From the NCBI GenBank assembly GCA_002284875.1, contig CP015604.1, forward strand, positions 930,001-994,000: 64,000 nucleotides of DNA, in the 5' to 3' direction. Made by a program: the position numbers and the translations under genes. The stretch is from Actinobacteria bacterium IMCC26103 (lineage in GTDB: Bacteria; Actinomycetota; Actinomycetes; Nanopelagicales; Nanopelagicaceae). Under the pieces are notes generated by a model. The model was not told the DNA's origin, ran no database searches, and worked only from the letters and a program-made list of their open reading frames with translations. Below are positions 1-8,241 of the stretch, piece after piece (position 1 is the stretch's first letter; each line of letters starts with the position of its first letter).

Positions 1-885
1 GGCGTAACTGTAGATATCCAGAATGCAAATGGTGACAAAGCTGCTTTTGCAACAATTGCCGATCAAATGTTGACAAAAGGTGCAAAAGTTCTAATCATGG
101 TCAATCTTGATTCAGATTCTTCTAAAGCTGTTCAAGACAAGGCAAAAGCACAAGGCGTGCCAACAATTGACTACGATCGTCTAACTCTTGGCGGATCTGC
201 TTCGTATTATGTCTCTTTCGACAACGTCTCTGTAGGAAAATTGCAGGGAGAAGGAATAGTTAATTGCTTGAAGGCTAAGGGAGTCAAGAAACCACGAGTG
301 GTCTATCTCAATGGTTCCCCAACCGACAACAATGCAACTTTGTTTAAGCAAGGATATAAGTCTGTTGTTGATCCTTATCTAAAATCAACCGGTGGAACTC
401 TAGTTGCAGATCAAGCGGTACCAGATTGGGACAACGCAAAGGGTGGAGTAATCTTCGAGCAGATGCTTACGAAAGCTAAAGGAAAGCTCGATGCAGTTGT
501 TTCTGCTAATGAGGGACTTGGCCTTGCTGCTGTCGCAGTTCTGAAGAAGAATCGACTCAATGGAAAGGTTTGCGTTTCTGGACAGGATGCAACTGTTGAT
601 GGTCTTCGTGCGGTGCTCACTGGTGATCTTTCAAACACTGTGTATAAGGCTATTAAGGCGGAAGCACAAGGAGCGGCAGATCTTGCAGTAGCTTTGATTA
701 ACGGAAAGACTGCGAAGACAAATGGAACTACTGATAATGGAGTTTCCAATGTACCTTCGGTTCTTCTCGTGCCAGTTGGAATCACAAAAGAGAATGTTAA
801 ACTTGTGATCGCCGATGGTTTCCAAAAGAAAGCCGATGTATGTAAGGGAATTGCCCAACTTTGTACAAAGTTTGGCGTTAATTAG
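1..885 (+). CDS. xylF: Sugar (probably D-xylose) ABC transporter substrate-binding protein, 5' truncated
   Basis: Frame 1 is open from the first base of the window to the TAG at 883-885, so the signal peptide and N-terminus lie outside. The visible 294 residues match the periplasmic sugar-binding fold of the XylF/ribose-binding type. The DYDR segment followed by YYVSFDNVSVGKLQ, the SPTDNNATLFKQG stretch and the SGQDA segment are the sugar-contact regions typical of XylF. The C-terminus ends in NGVSNVPSVLL and a DGF segment, as XylF does. The protein would deliver a pentose to the XylGH transporter encoded just downstream. Xylose specificity is inferred from similarity; other monosaccharides cannot be excluded. 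No xylose isomerase or kinase is visible in the window. Confidence 0.85.
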   Translation, partial: GVTVDIQNANGDKAAFATIADQMLTKGAKVLIMVNLDSDSSKAVQDKAKAQGVPTIDYDRLTLGGSASYYVSFDNVSVGKLQGEGIVNCLKAKGVKKPRVVYLNGSPTDNNATLFKQGYKSVVDPYLKSTGGTLVADQAVPDWDNAKGGVIFEQMLTKAKGKLDAVVSANEGLGLAAVAVLKKNRLNGKVCVSGQDATVDGLRAVLTGDLSNTVYKAIKAEAQGAADLAVALINGKTAKTNGTTDNGVSNVPSVLLVPVGITKENVKLVIADGFQKKADVCKGIAQLCTKFGVN

Positions 886-902
886 CCCTTACGTTTGAAA
901 TC

Positions 903-947
903 TAATAAGTGGCTGGGCTAATAGAATTTAAGCCCAGCCACTTATTA
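903..947 (+). promoter_or_regulatory. Perfect 17-bp stem-loop between xylF and xylG
   Basis: Bases 903-919 are exactly complementary to 931-947 with an 11-base loop (920-930). The right arm is not followed by a T run, so it does not look like a classical intrinsic terminator. Its place, 17 bases after the binding-protein stop and 20 bases before the ATPase start, suggests an mRNA 3'-end stabiliser or partial terminator that keeps binding-protein mRNA in excess over ATPase and permease mRNA. That role is inference. Confidence 0.75.
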
Positions 948-967
948 CAACCTGAAGGGAATTTCCT

Positions 968-1720
968 ATGACCAGCCCGATCCTTTCTTTGCGTGGAATC
1001 CAAAAAAGTTTTGGTCCAGTAGAAGTACTTAAACGTGTGGATTTCGACGCATATTCAGGGCAAGTAACTGCCTTAGTGGGCGACAATGGTGCCGGTAAGT
1101 CCACACTCATTAAATGTATGTCAGGGATCTATGGAATCGATGCTGGCGAATATTTCTTCGAAGGTGAGAAAATTCAGATAAGTGGACCCAGAGATGCAAC
1201 ATCTTTAGGGATTGAAATCGTTTATCAAGATCTAGCTCTATGCGACAACTTAGATATTGTTCAAAATATGTTTTTAGGCAGGGAGATAATTAACCGTGGA
1301 ACTCTAAGCGAAGAGACCATGGAGACACTCGCACGGAAGACGCTCGATGGCTTAAGTGTTCGCACAGTAAAGTCAATTCGACAACTGGTTTCTTCTCTTT
1401 CAGGAGGACAACGACAAACTGTTGCTATTGCTCGTGCGGTTTTATGGAATAGTAAAGTTGTTATTCTTGACGAACCGACTGCTGCATTGGGAGTTGCACA
1501 GACTGAACAAGTTCTCAATTTAGTACGTCGACTTGCTGACAAAGGATTGGCAGTAATCCTAATTTCACACAATTTAAGGGATGTTTTTCAAGTTGCCGAC
1601 AATATTGCAGCTTTATATCTCGGGCAGATGGCTGCACAGGTTAAAACGCGAGAAGTGACAGATTCCCAAATTATTCAATTGATAACCACGGGCATGCATT
1701 CAAAGAAAAGTGAGGCATAA
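968..1720 (+). CDS. xylG: Sugar ABC transporter ATP-binding protein (single ABC domain)
   Basis: The 250-residue protein is one complete ABC ATPase. It has Walker A GDNGAGKST (38-46), signature LSGGQRQ (144-150), Walker B VVILDEP (164-170) and the switch histidine His201. It would couple ATP hydrolysis to import through the downstream permease. E. coli XylG and RbsA are about 500 residues with two fused ABC domains; this one is the short form, also known from other bacteria, and would act as a homodimer. The ATG at 968 has a GAAGGGA-like ribosome binding site about 8 bases upstream. The permease start follows the stop by one base, so the two are translationally linked. Substrate assignment rests on the XylF-like neighbour. 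Confidence 0.88.
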   Translation: MTSPILSLRGIQKSFGPVEVLKRVDFDAYSGQVTALVGDNGAGKSTLIKCMSGIYGIDAGEYFFEGEKIQISGPRDATSLGIEIVYQDLALCDNLDIVQNMFLGREIINRGTLSEETMETLARKTLDGLSVRTVKSIRQLVSSLSGGQRQTVAIARAVLWNSKVVILDEPTAALGVAQTEQVLNLVRRLADKGLAVILISHNLRDVFQVADNIAALYLGQMAAQVKTREVTDSQIIQLITTGMHSKKSEA

Positions 1721-1721
1721 A

Positions 1722-2942
1722 ATGGGTAAAAATTATGATGTCGCACCGCTCCAGGAATGGTCAAGTGAATACTTTAAGAGGGTTAAATCTGGAGACATGG
1801 GTGCCCTGCCAGGTGTATTGGGCTTAATAGCTCTATGCATTGTTTTTGGTGCGATGAGCGAAGTTTTTCTGACCCCCGGAAACTTTGCCAATCTACTCAC
1901 GCAAGCTGCATCTGTGATGGTAATCGCCATGGGTCTTATATTTGTTCTCCTGCTTGGAGAAATTGACTTATCGGCGGGATTTGCTTCAGGAGTATGTGGC
2001 GCCGTTTTGGTCATTCTCATCACTAATCATGGCGTTGCATGGTGGGTGGCATTGTCAGTTAGTATTTTGTTTGGTGCGCTACTTGGACTTGCTATTGGAA
2101 TCTTGGTTTCTCAATTAGGAATTCCATCCTTTGTGGTGACTTTGGCTGCTTTCCTTATGTTCCAGGGCTTACTTCTATTATTGGCTGGCGAGGGCGGAAC
2201 TATCCGGGTCGAAGATCCGGTGATACTCTCGATTCAAAATAGTAATTTGTCGCCACTTGTATCGTGGCTATTTTTTGCTGTTTTGGCGGTGGTATATGTA
2301 ATAGCTGGACTTACCAAGATCTATTTGCGATCTAAAAAAGGGTTGAAATCTAATTCTCTGACTATTTGTACCATCAAAACTAGCGGTGTCTTATCTATAT
2401 TCGGCCTAGGAGTCTATTTCCTAAATCTAGAACGTTCAAATAATCCAGAACTAGTCAGTCTTAAGGGAATGCCTTATGTAGTTGTAGTAATTCTTTTCCT
2501 TTTGATAGTTGGAACATTCGTTTTGAATCGTACAAGATACGGACGTCACTTGTATGCAGTTGGAGGAAACCCGGAGGCAGCGAGAAGAGCAGGTATCAAT
2601 GTTAAAGCAATTAGAACAAGTGCATTTGTAATCTGTTCATCTTTTGCTGCTGTAGCAGGTATGCTTTTTGCATCTCGGCAAAACTCAATTTCACCCACCA
2701 CAGGAGGATCAGCGACCCTGCTTTATGCTGTGGGAGCAGCTGTTATCGGAGGTACCTCACTCTTCGGTGGCAAAGGCAGAATGAGTGACGCAGTCCTCGG
2801 TGGTTTCGTTGTTGCAATCATTGATAATGGTATGGGGCTACTTGGTTACGCAGCTGGAATAAAGTTTATTGTGACTGGTTTGGTCCTTCTGATTTCTTCC
2901 AGCGTAGATGCCTTAACTCGCAAAAAAACTTCAAGTGGTTAA
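1722..2942 (+). CDS. xylH: Sugar ABC transporter permease
   Basis: The 406-residue hydrophobic protein belongs to the BPD_transp_2 permease family (XylH/RbsC/FrcC). Many membrane segments are visible from about residue 30 to the end. The conserved cytoplasmic stretch GRHLYAVGGNPEAARRAGI lies before the last membrane segments and is the family's ATPase-contact region. An internal basic loop (LRSKKGLKS) splits the protein as in XylH. I chose the ATG at 1722 because a GAGG motif sits six bases upstream, overlapping the end of xylG; a GTG at 1710 would add four residues. It forms the membrane channel for the sugar bound by the upstream binding protein. Confidence 0.88.
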   Translation: MGKNYDVAPLQEWSSEYFKRVKSGDMGALPGVLGLIALCIVFGAMSEVFLTPGNFANLLTQAASVMVIAMGLIFVLLLGEIDLSAGFASGVCGAVLVILITNHGVAWWVALSVSILFGALLGLAIGILVSQLGIPSFVVTLAAFLMFQGLLLLLAGEGGTIRVEDPVILSIQNSNLSPLVSWLFFAVLAVVYVIAGLTKIYLRSKKGLKSNSLTICTIKTSGVLSIFGLGVYFLNLERSNNPELVSLKGMPYVVVVILFLLIVGTFVLNRTRYGRHLYAVGGNPEAARRAGINVKAIRTSAFVICSSFAAVAGMLFASRQNSISPTTGGSATLLYAVGAAVIGGTSLFGGKGRMSDAVLGGFVVAIIDNGMGLLGYAAGIKFIVTGLVLLISSSVDALTRKKTSSG

Positions 2943-2960
2943 ATTTTGGATTAATACCTG

Positions 2961-3566
2961 ATGATTTTTAGTTACCATCCCACAAAGTTGCATTTACTGC
3001 AAACCACGAGTTACCTCATGGATAAACTGCCTGATTACACAATCACAATCGAAGAGGTTCTGAAAGAATCAGGTATTTCTAAAGGCTCTCTGTACCATCA
3101 TTTTGAGGACTTTCAACACTTAATTGAGACTTGTCGAGTCTATAGGTATGGACTTTGGATTGATGCCACTATTGAATACCTGAGTTCAAGAATTTCCACA
3201 TCAACATCAAGAGACGACTTGATTAAAATTTTTGAAGAGATTACAAAAGCTGTTCACGCTGATCGACGAAGCGATGCAAGGTCAGATAGAGCGGCTACAT
3301 TGGCTCTAGCTTTAAAGAATGAAAGAATGAATAGCATGTTAGGGGAAGAGGTTAAACAATTAACTTTGTCCATCTCATCCATTATCGATAATTTAATTGA
3401 AAAAGAATACTTCGAAGACAGCACTAATCCAAAGGCGTTTGCAACCTTCATCCAAGCGCTTGCGCTTGGAAAAATCGTCAATGATTACAACCCAGAAGGT
3501 GTATCGGAGAAAGAGTGGAATGAGATGCTTATGAATATTTATGTTAAGGTTTTTTTCAAAAAATAG
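2961..3566 (+). CDS. TetR-family transcriptional regulator
   Basis: The 201-residue protein has a TetR-type N-terminal helix-turn-helix. A first helix (about residues 8-24) is followed by TIEEVLKESGISKGSLYHHF (about 29-48), where SKGSLYHHF is the hallmark recognition helix. The remaining 150 residues are a divergent helical ligand-binding domain with no recognisable ligand class. It lies 18 bases after xylH in the same direction, so it probably controls the sugar transporter, itself, or both. That is inference. Base composition is AT-rich compared with the genes after 4484. Starting at the internal ATG at 3019 would remove helix 1 of the DNA-binding domain, so 2961 is preferred. No clear Shine-Dalgarno sequence is seen. 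Confidence 0.82.
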   Translation: MIFSYHPTKLHLLQTTSYLMDKLPDYTITIEEVLKESGISKGSLYHHFEDFQHLIETCRVYRYGLWIDATIEYLSSRISTSTSRDDLIKIFEEITKAVHADRRSDARSDRAATLALALKNERMNSMLGEEVKQLTLSISSIIDNLIEKEYFEDSTNPKAFATFIQALALGKIVNDYNPEGVSEKEWNEMLMNIYVKVFFKK

Positions 3567-3662
3567 AATAATTTGGTTTTATCCGAGGATGCCTAGGATT
3601 ATCAAGCAGTTCTGAAAATTGAAATGCCGGCAGTTAACGTCAGCCAAATTTGACCATGAGAT

Positions 3663-3682
3663 AATCCAAATTTAGATTTTTT
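3663..3682. terminator. Possible weak terminator between tetR and tRNA-Val
   Basis: The near-palindrome at 3663-3678 (one mismatched pair, no extra loop) is followed by a run of six T at 3677-3682. It sits between two convergent transcription units, the sugar locus on the plus strand and tRNA-Val on the minus strand. The stem is AT-rich and would be weak, so confidence is low. The rest of 3567-3683 shows no gene. Confidence 0.3.
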
Positions 3683-3683
3683 G

Positions 3684-3755
3684 TGGACGATACTGGGATC
3701 GAACCAGTGACCCCCACAATGTCAATGTGGTGCTCTACCGCTGAGCCAATCGTCC
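3684..3755 (-). tRNA. tRNA-Val (anticodon GAC)
   Basis: On the minus strand a 72-base cloverleaf folds completely. The acceptor stem GGACGAT pairs with ATCGTCC, the D arm is GCTC/GAGC, and the anticodon stem CCACA/TGTGG carries the loop TTGACAT, so the anticodon is GAC (Val). The T arm is ACTGG/CCAGT with TTCGATC in the loop. The discriminator is A and the 3' CCA is not encoded. It is the last member of a Gly-Cys-Val tRNA group, here separated from tRNA-Cys by a protein gene. Its 3' end faces the AT-rich sugar locus. Confidence 0.96.
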
Positions 3756-3810
3756 GGGTGTAAATGTTTTCGGTAGGTATTAAATTGTTGGGAAAGTATA
3801 GCCGAGCGAA

Positions 3811-4155
3811 TTAACGCCCAAAATCATCCTCAATACGCTCAATATCATCTTCGCCAAAATAAGTTCCGGTCTGAACTTCTACGAAGATAACCTGAGAGCT
3901 ACCGATATTTTCAATGCGGTGTAAGTCACCGATTTCGATATCGATTGAATCTCCTGCGCCCATTTCAAAGGTATCGCCATTGATCGTGATGCGTGCATCG
4001 CCTTCGACGATGAACCAATGTTCGGCGCGCTTTTGATGGCGCTGATAAGAAAGTCGCTTACCTGGTTCTACCCAGATAGTTTTTACTTTGTGAGAATCGC
4101 TCTCAGACGAAATCTCATAACGTCCCCAAGGACGTTTTGATTCATCTTCTGTCAT
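3811..4155 (-). CDS. Small cupin protein, mannose-6-phosphate isomerase type II C-terminal-like
   Basis: The 114-residue protein is a single cupin barrel. It starts with the RPWGRYE motif, followed by KTIWVEPGKRLSYQRHQKRAEHW and a second motif with GDLHRIEN, as in the C-terminal domain of bifunctional ManC/AlgA and in stand-alone phosphomannose isomerase type II cupins. Metal ligands are probably His in QRHQKRAEHW, Glu in the same motif and His in GDLHRI. The start at 4155 is chosen because AGGAG lies about eight bases before it; an upstream ATG at 4182 would add nine residues with no such site. No nucleotidyltransferase domain is present. The gene sits between tRNA-Cys and tRNA-Val on the same strand and is probably co-transcribed with them. 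The substrate is unknown; mannose-6-phosphate/fructose-6-phosphate isomerisation is a guess. Confidence 0.8.
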   Translation of the reverse strand: MTEDESKRPWGRYEISSESDSHKVKTIWVEPGKRLSYQRHQKRAEHWFIVEGDARITINGDTFEMGAGDSIDIEIGDLHRIENIGSSQVIFVEVQTGTYFGEDDIERIEDDFGR

Positions 4156-4193
4156 CTGTATCTCCTGATCGACTCTGATCATTCTTTACTTTG

Positions 4194-4264
4194 AGGTCGG
4201 AACGGGATTTGAACCCGTGTAGAGGGATTTGCAGTCCCTTGCCTCGCCTCTCGGCCATCCGACC
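4194..4264 (-). tRNA. tRNA-Cys (anticodon GCA)
   Basis: The minus strand gives a 71-base cloverleaf. Acceptor GGTCGGA pairs with TCCGACC, the anticodon stem AGGGA/TCCCT has loop CTGCAAA (anticodon GCA, Cys), and the T arm is ACGGG/CCCGT. The discriminator base is T, the known identity base for tRNA-Cys. CCA is not encoded. It follows tRNA-Gly in the same direction with a 70-base spacer. Confidence 0.96.
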
Positions 4265-4334
4265 AAACCTTTACTTCTTCACTTATAGAGAAACCGCCAC
4301 CTGAAAAATTAATTCCAAAGCGGCGGTCCATCCG

Positions 4335-4407
4335 AGCGGACGACGGGGTTCGAACCCGCGACCTGAACCTTGGCAAGGTTCCGCGCTACCAGCTGCGCTA
4401 CGTCCGC
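4335..4407 (-). tRNA. tRNA-Gly (anticodon GCC)
   Basis: A 73-base cloverleaf on the minus strand: acceptor GCGGACG pairs with CGTCCGC, the D arm is GCGC-type, anticodon stem GAACC/GGTTC has loop TTGCCAA (anticodon GCC, Gly), and the T arm is GCGGG/CCCGT with TTCGAAC. The discriminator is T and CCA is not encoded. It is the promoter-proximal member of the Gly-Cys-cupin-Val group. Confidence 0.96.
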
Positions 4408-4423
4408 ATTTCGTGCGGGGGCA

Positions 4424-4453
4424 AATCTAGCGCAGCAAGGGGCTAACCGCCAA
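4424..4453 (-). promoter_or_regulatory. Candidate promoter of the tRNA-Gly/Cys/cupin/Val unit
   Basis: On the minus strand TTGGCG (4453-4448) and TAGATT (4429-4424) are spaced by 18 bases, which fits a housekeeping sigma factor promoter. The -10 box ends 16 bases before the first base of tRNA-Gly. The match is only fair and is not tested. Confidence 0.4.
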
Positions 4454-4470
4454 AGCGAGAGATTTCACCG

Positions 4471-4476
4471 TAGCGT
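4471..4476 (+). promoter_or_regulatory. Candidate -10 box for leaderless pabB
   Basis: TAGCGT fits TANNNT and ends seven bases before the ATG at 4484, so transcription would begin at or next to the start codon. No Shine-Dalgarno sequence is visible there. Confidence 0.4.
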
Positions 4477-4483
4477 TACGCCT

Positions 4484-5482
4484 ATGGATCTGCGCGATGA
4501 CTGCTTCTGGATGGGCGGCAGGTTTGCATATTCGCTCGTTGAAGTTAGCGATGATCTTTCGCGCTTAGATGATGGCAATTTCTGGGCGCTTACTATCTCC
4601 TTCGAAGGCCGGGTTCGCTTGGCGCGGTTTGCGCAAAATTACGCTGCGAATTTCCCTGTGCAAGCAATTCAATGGCAGGCACTTGCCACCAGTTGGAAAT
4701 CATCGCTGGATCAATCTGCCTATTGCGAATACGTAGCAAATATTCGCGAATCAATCGCTGCCGGTTGGGTCTATCAAGTAAATGCTTGTAGAACTTTGAG
4801 CGCAGATTTTCATGGAGATCAGATTGCATCGTTATTTGCAAAGTTACTTGCAGAAAATCCAGCTCCTTACGCCAGTTATCTAGCAATTCCCGAGGTACAA
4901 ATTGCATCGGCTTCGCCAGAACTTTTTCTTCGCCGCAATGGAGATCAACTAGTAACTTCCCCGATAAAGGGCACGCAGAAGTTGAGTGAAGCGGGCTTTG
5001 GAAACAAAGATCGTAGCGAGAATGTGATGATCGTTGATTTGATGCGTAATGACCTGGGGCAGATCTGTCGCCCAGGTACCGTCGATGTTGCAGAGCTGCT
5101 ACGCAGTGAAGATCATCCGGGTTTGCGCCACTTGGTCTCCGATGTTGTCGGATCACTTAAAAAAGATCTAACTTGGAGCCAAATTCTTAAGGCGCTTTTG
5201 CCGGCTGGATCAATTAGCGGTGCGCCGAAGAGCTCAGCGCTGAAGGTAATTAGTGAACACGAACCGGTGGCGCGCGGACCTTACTGTGGAATTCTGGGTT
5301 GGGTACAAGGAGATAAGTGCGAACTCTCGGTTGCCATTCGCACCTTTTGGAACGCCAAAGACGGACAATTGCGCTTTGGAACTGGTGCAGGAATTACTTG
5401 GGGGAGTGATCCCCTGGCCGAATGGGAAGAGACTCAGTTAAAGGCTCGTAAATTAATTTCAATTGCTGGGGGAAATATCTAA
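4484..5482 (+). CDS. pabB: Aminodeoxychorismate synthase component I (chorismate-binding)
   Basis: The 332-residue protein is a chorismate-utilising enzyme of the PabB/TrpE/MenF family. Conserved elements are SPELFLRR, the PIKGT motif, whose lysine is diagnostic of PabB rather than TrpE, then DRSENVMIVDLMRNDLGQI, LLPAGSISGAPK and GTGAGITWGSDP near the C-terminus. It would aminate chorismate at C4 for folate synthesis. The upstream frame is open back over tRNA-Gly, so the ATG at 4484 is taken as the start; it leaves a shortened N-terminal half compared with full-length TrpE. The next gene is the lyase pabC, overlapping by one base, which supports the folate role. The glutamine amidotransferase subunit PabA is not next to it. 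Confidence 0.85.
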   Translation: MDLRDDCFWMGGRFAYSLVEVSDDLSRLDDGNFWALTISFEGRVRLARFAQNYAANFPVQAIQWQALATSWKSSLDQSAYCEYVANIRESIAAGWVYQVNACRTLSADFHGDQIASLFAKLLAENPAPYASYLAIPEVQIASASPELFLRRNGDQLVTSPIKGTQKLSEAGFGNKDRSENVMIVDLMRNDLGQICRPGTVDVAELLRSEDHPGLRHLVSDVVGSLKKDLTWSQILKALLPAGSISGAPKSSALKVISEHEPVARGPYCGILGWVQGDKCELSVAIRTFWNAKDGQLRFGTGAGITWGSDPLAEWEETQLKARKLISIAGGNI

Positions 5483-6246
5483 TGCAGATTTGGCTCAATG
5501 ACGGACTCGTCGCTGCCGCCTCTGCTGGCGTTGCGCTAGATGGCTGGCCTGATGGTGAAGGTATTTTCGAAACTATTAAAACTGAAAATGGCGAGATATT
5601 TGAATTAGGTCGGCATATGCGGCGTGCTATTGATGCTGCTGCACAAAAGAATATAAAACTGCCTGATGAAGATCTAATCCGGGTTGCCATCTCGAAATTA
5701 TTGGCTGCGGAGCCACATACCGTAGGGCGCCTGCGATTGTTATTTTCCAGCGATCGTTTTGTTGCAGTGCATCAACTCTATGAGGAGATAACTACGCCGG
5801 CCAAGTTAACGGTGATTACCGATCCTTCTGAAGTCGCAGGCATTTCTATAAAAACTTTTCCATATCAACACCGTTTAAGTTTATTGGCAAAGGCGCAAGC
5901 GTTGGGATTTGATGAAATTATCTGTCTTAATTCAGATCTGGAAGTAACAGAAGGTGCCGTCTCTAATTTTATATTTCGCATAGGTGGTACTTGGGTCACA
6001 CCACCGCTTTCTTCCGGTGTCCTACCCGGAGTACAGCGGGGGATAGTGATTGAGCGCTGTGGCGTTGGCGTCCAGTTAATCAGCAAAGCGGATTTAGTGC
6101 GGGCGGATGCGGCATTTGTTATATCGAGTTTAAAGCTGGCGCTATCGGTTGCAGAGATTGATGGCGTCGCTATGAAAATTGATGAAGATTGCGCAGCACT
6201 TGAAGCAAATATTCGGGCAAAGACGTTAAAGCATTCGGTAGGCTAG
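5482..6246 (+). CDS. pabC: Aminodeoxychorismate lyase, class IV aminotransferase fold
   Basis: The 254-residue protein is a fold-type IV PLP enzyme. The probable Schiff-base lysine is Lys124 in ISIKTFPY, which lines up with the IKSLNY and LKHLNR lysines of D-amino acid aminotransferase and E. coli PabC. The cofactor glutamate lies in [10 protein letters not shown] (154-163), followed by [14 protein letters not shown]. It would split aminodeoxychorismate into p-aminobenzoate and pyruvate. The ATG overlaps the pabB stop (TAATG), so the pair is translationally coupled. A class IV amino-acid aminotransferase is the alternative, but the pabB context favours PabC. Confidence 0.85.
   Translation: MQIWLNDGLVAAASAGVALDGWPDGEGIFETIKTENGEIFELGRHMRRAIDAAAQKNIKLPDEDLIRVAISKLLAAEPHTVGRLRLLFSSDRFVAVHQLYEEITTPAKLTVITDPSEVAGISIKTFPYQHRLSLLAKAQALGFDEIICLNSDLEVTEGAVSNFIFRIGGTWVTPPLSSGVLPGVQRGIVIERCGVGVQLISKADLVRADAAFVISSLKLALSVAEIDGVAMKIDEDCAALEANIRAKTLKHSVG
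6239..6244 (+). promoter_or_regulatory. Candidate -10 box for leaderless thrS
   Basis: TAGGCT fits TANNNT and ends six bases before the thrS ATG at 6251, inside the last codons of pabC. No ribosome binding site is visible. Confidence 0.35.
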
Positions 6247-6250
6247 CCAT

Positions 6251-8239
6251 ATGTCGCAGATATCGATAACCGTAGATGGTGCACGCACCAGCGTGGAAAG
6301 CGATGCTCGCCCAACCCAAATTTTTGCCGAACGTAAAGACATTGTCGTCTGTAAGGTAAATGGAGTTCTGAAAGATCTTTGGACTCAAATTACTGACGGC
6401 GATGTAATTGAGGGAATTTCTATCTCCTCACCAGATGGTTTGTCGGTGCTACGCCACTCAACTGCCCACGTCATGGCGCAAGCGGTGCAGCAAGTCTTTG
6501 CCCAGACTCGACTTGGAATTGGACCACCAATCACCGATGGTTTTTACTACGACTTTGATCCAGAACGCCCTTTCAATCCAGAGGATTTAGAGAAGATTGA
6601 AAGTGCGATGCGTAAGATTGTTAAAGATGGTCAAAGATTTCGCCGTCGCGTAACTTCTGAATCCGATGCGCTAAAAGAGTTGGCACACGAGCCGTATAAA
6701 TGTGAATTGATCGGATTGAAATCAGGTGCCGTTGATGAAGCTAGCGTTGAAGTCGGCGGAGCTGAGCTAACGATTTATGACAACTTAGGTCGTGATGGCC
6801 AGCCCGTTTGGTCAGATCTCTGTCGCGGGCCACATCTGCCTTCCACAAAACATATTCCAGCATTTAAGTTGATGCGCACAGCAGCGGCATATTGGCGCGG
6901 TTCTGAAAAGAATCCGATGTTGCAACGAATTTATGGAACAGCGTGGCCCTCAGCAGAAGAGTTAGCCGCCTATTTAGAACTACTCGCCGAAGCAGAAAAG
7001 CGCGATCATCGTCGCCTAGGCACTGAACTAGATCTATTTTCATTCCCAGAAGAGATTGGTTCTGGCCTTGCCGTCTTTCATCCCAAAGGTGGAATCATTC
7101 GCCGGGCGATGGAAGATTATTCGCGCAAGCGCCATGAAGATGAGGGTTACGAATTTGTTTACTCACCACATTTAACCAAGGCTGCGCTCTTTGAAAAATC
7201 AGGCCACTTGCAGTGGTACTCCGAAGGTATGTATCCACCAATGGTTATGGATGAAGAACTTCATGCCGATGGCACCATAAAGCGCGCCGGCCAGCAGTAC
7301 TACATGAAGCCGATGAACTGCCCCTTTCACAATCTAATCTTTGCCTCACGTGGTCGCTCATATCGCGAACTCCCACTTCGTCTCTTTGAATTCGGCACCG
7401 TTTATCGTTACGAAAAATCAGGTGTGATTCAGGGCCTGACTCGCGCCCGCGGATTTACTCAAGATGATGCCCATATTTACTGCACCAAAGAACAAATGGT
7501 TGGCGAACTCGATTCGCTTTTAACATTCGTTCTTAATTTATTGCGCGATTACGGCTTAGAAGATTTCTACCTCGAACTTTCTACCCGTAACCCTGAAAAA
7601 TCAGTTGGTGAAGATGCTGATTGGGTAGAGGCAACAGAGGCTCTGCGGAAAGCAGCCCTTGCTCAGAATTTAGAGTTAGTCCTTGACGAAGGCGGCGCTG
7701 CGTTCTACGGTCCGAAGATTTCAGTACAAGCAAAAGATGCGATTGGTCGTACCTGGCAGATGTCTACGATCCAAGTTGATTTCCAATTGCCACAAAGATT
7801 TGAACTTGAATATTCAGCAACTGATGGCACACGTCAACGTCCGGTAATGATTCACCGTGCGTTATTTGGTTCAATCGAAAGATTCTTCGGTGTTTTAACA
7901 GAGCACTATTCCGGCACCTTCCCTCCATGGCTTGCGCCCGTGCAGGTTACTGCGATTCCGGTAGCTGAGGCCTTTGCCGATTATCTAACTGGCGTTGTAA
8001 AAGAGTTTAAATCCGCTGGAATTCGCATCGACTTAGATTCATCCGATGACCGTATGCAGAAAAAGATTCGTAACGCCCAGATGCAGAAAGTTCCATATAT
8101 GTTGATCGCAGGCGAAGAAGATCAAGCTGCCGGCAAGGTATCTATTCGTTATCGCAACGGAGATCAGAAGAACGGCATTGCAGTTGCGGATGCAATCGCT
8201 GAGATTCAGAGCGCAATTCGCGATCGCAAGCAGGTTTAA
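6251..8239 (+). CDS. thrS: Threonyl-tRNA synthetase
   Basis: The 662-residue class II synthetase has all expected parts: a TGS domain (about 1-60), an editing domain with HSTAH (His69/His73), Cys191 and His195 for deacylating Ser-tRNA(Thr), a catalytic core with zinc ligands Cys357, His408 and His535, motif 2 RYEKSG near 386-391 and motif 3 near 535, and an anticodon-binding domain from about residue 555. It charges tRNA-Thr in the cytoplasm. It is directly followed by the HIT hydrolase and the phosphatidylinositol genes, exactly the actinobacterial neighbourhood known from mycobacteria. Length and motifs are normal. Confidence 0.98.
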   Translation: MSQISITVDGARTSVESDARPTQIFAERKDIVVCKVNGVLKDLWTQITDGDVIEGISISSPDGLSVLRHSTAHVMAQAVQQVFAQTRLGIGPPITDGFYYDFDPERPFNPEDLEKIESAMRKIVKDGQRFRRRVTSESDALKELAHEPYKCELIGLKSGAVDEASVEVGGAELTIYDNLGRDGQPVWSDLCRGPHLPSTKHIPAFKLMRTAAAYWRGSEKNPMLQRIYGTAWPSAEELAAYLELLAEAEKRDHRRLGTELDLFSFPEEIGSGLAVFHPKGGIIRRAMEDYSRKRHEDEGYEFVYSPHLTKAALFEKSGHLQWYSEGMYPPMVMDEELHADGTIKRAGQQYYMKPMNCPFHNLIFASRGRSYRELPLRLFEFGTVYRYEKSGVIQGLTRARGFTQDDAHIYCTKEQMVGELDSLLTFVLNLLRDYGLEDFYLELSTRNPEKSVGEDADWVEATEALRKAALAQNLELVLDEGGAAFYGPKISVQAKDAIGRTWQMSTIQVDFQLPQRFELEYSATDGTRQRPVMIHRALFGSIERFFGVLTEHYSGTFPPWLAPVQVTAIPVAEAFADYLTGVVKEFKSAGIRIDLDSSDDRMQKKIRNAQMQKVPYMLIAGEEDQAAGKVSIRYRNGDQKNGIAVADAIAEIQSAIRDRKQV

Positions 8240-8241
8240 CA

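Noticed and set aside
903-947. Intrinsic terminator after xylF
   Set aside because: The stem is strong, but no T run follows and the genes on both sides belong to one transporter, so complete termination is unlikely.
3567-3683. att repeat of tRNA-Val in the sugar locus
   Set aside because: I found no second copy of the tRNA-Val 3' half within the visible 3.6 kb, so an attachment site cannot be claimed.
4179-4376. A short minus-strand open frame at the tRNA cluster
   Set aside because: It runs through tRNA-Cys and tRNA-Gly sequence, so it is not a protein gene.
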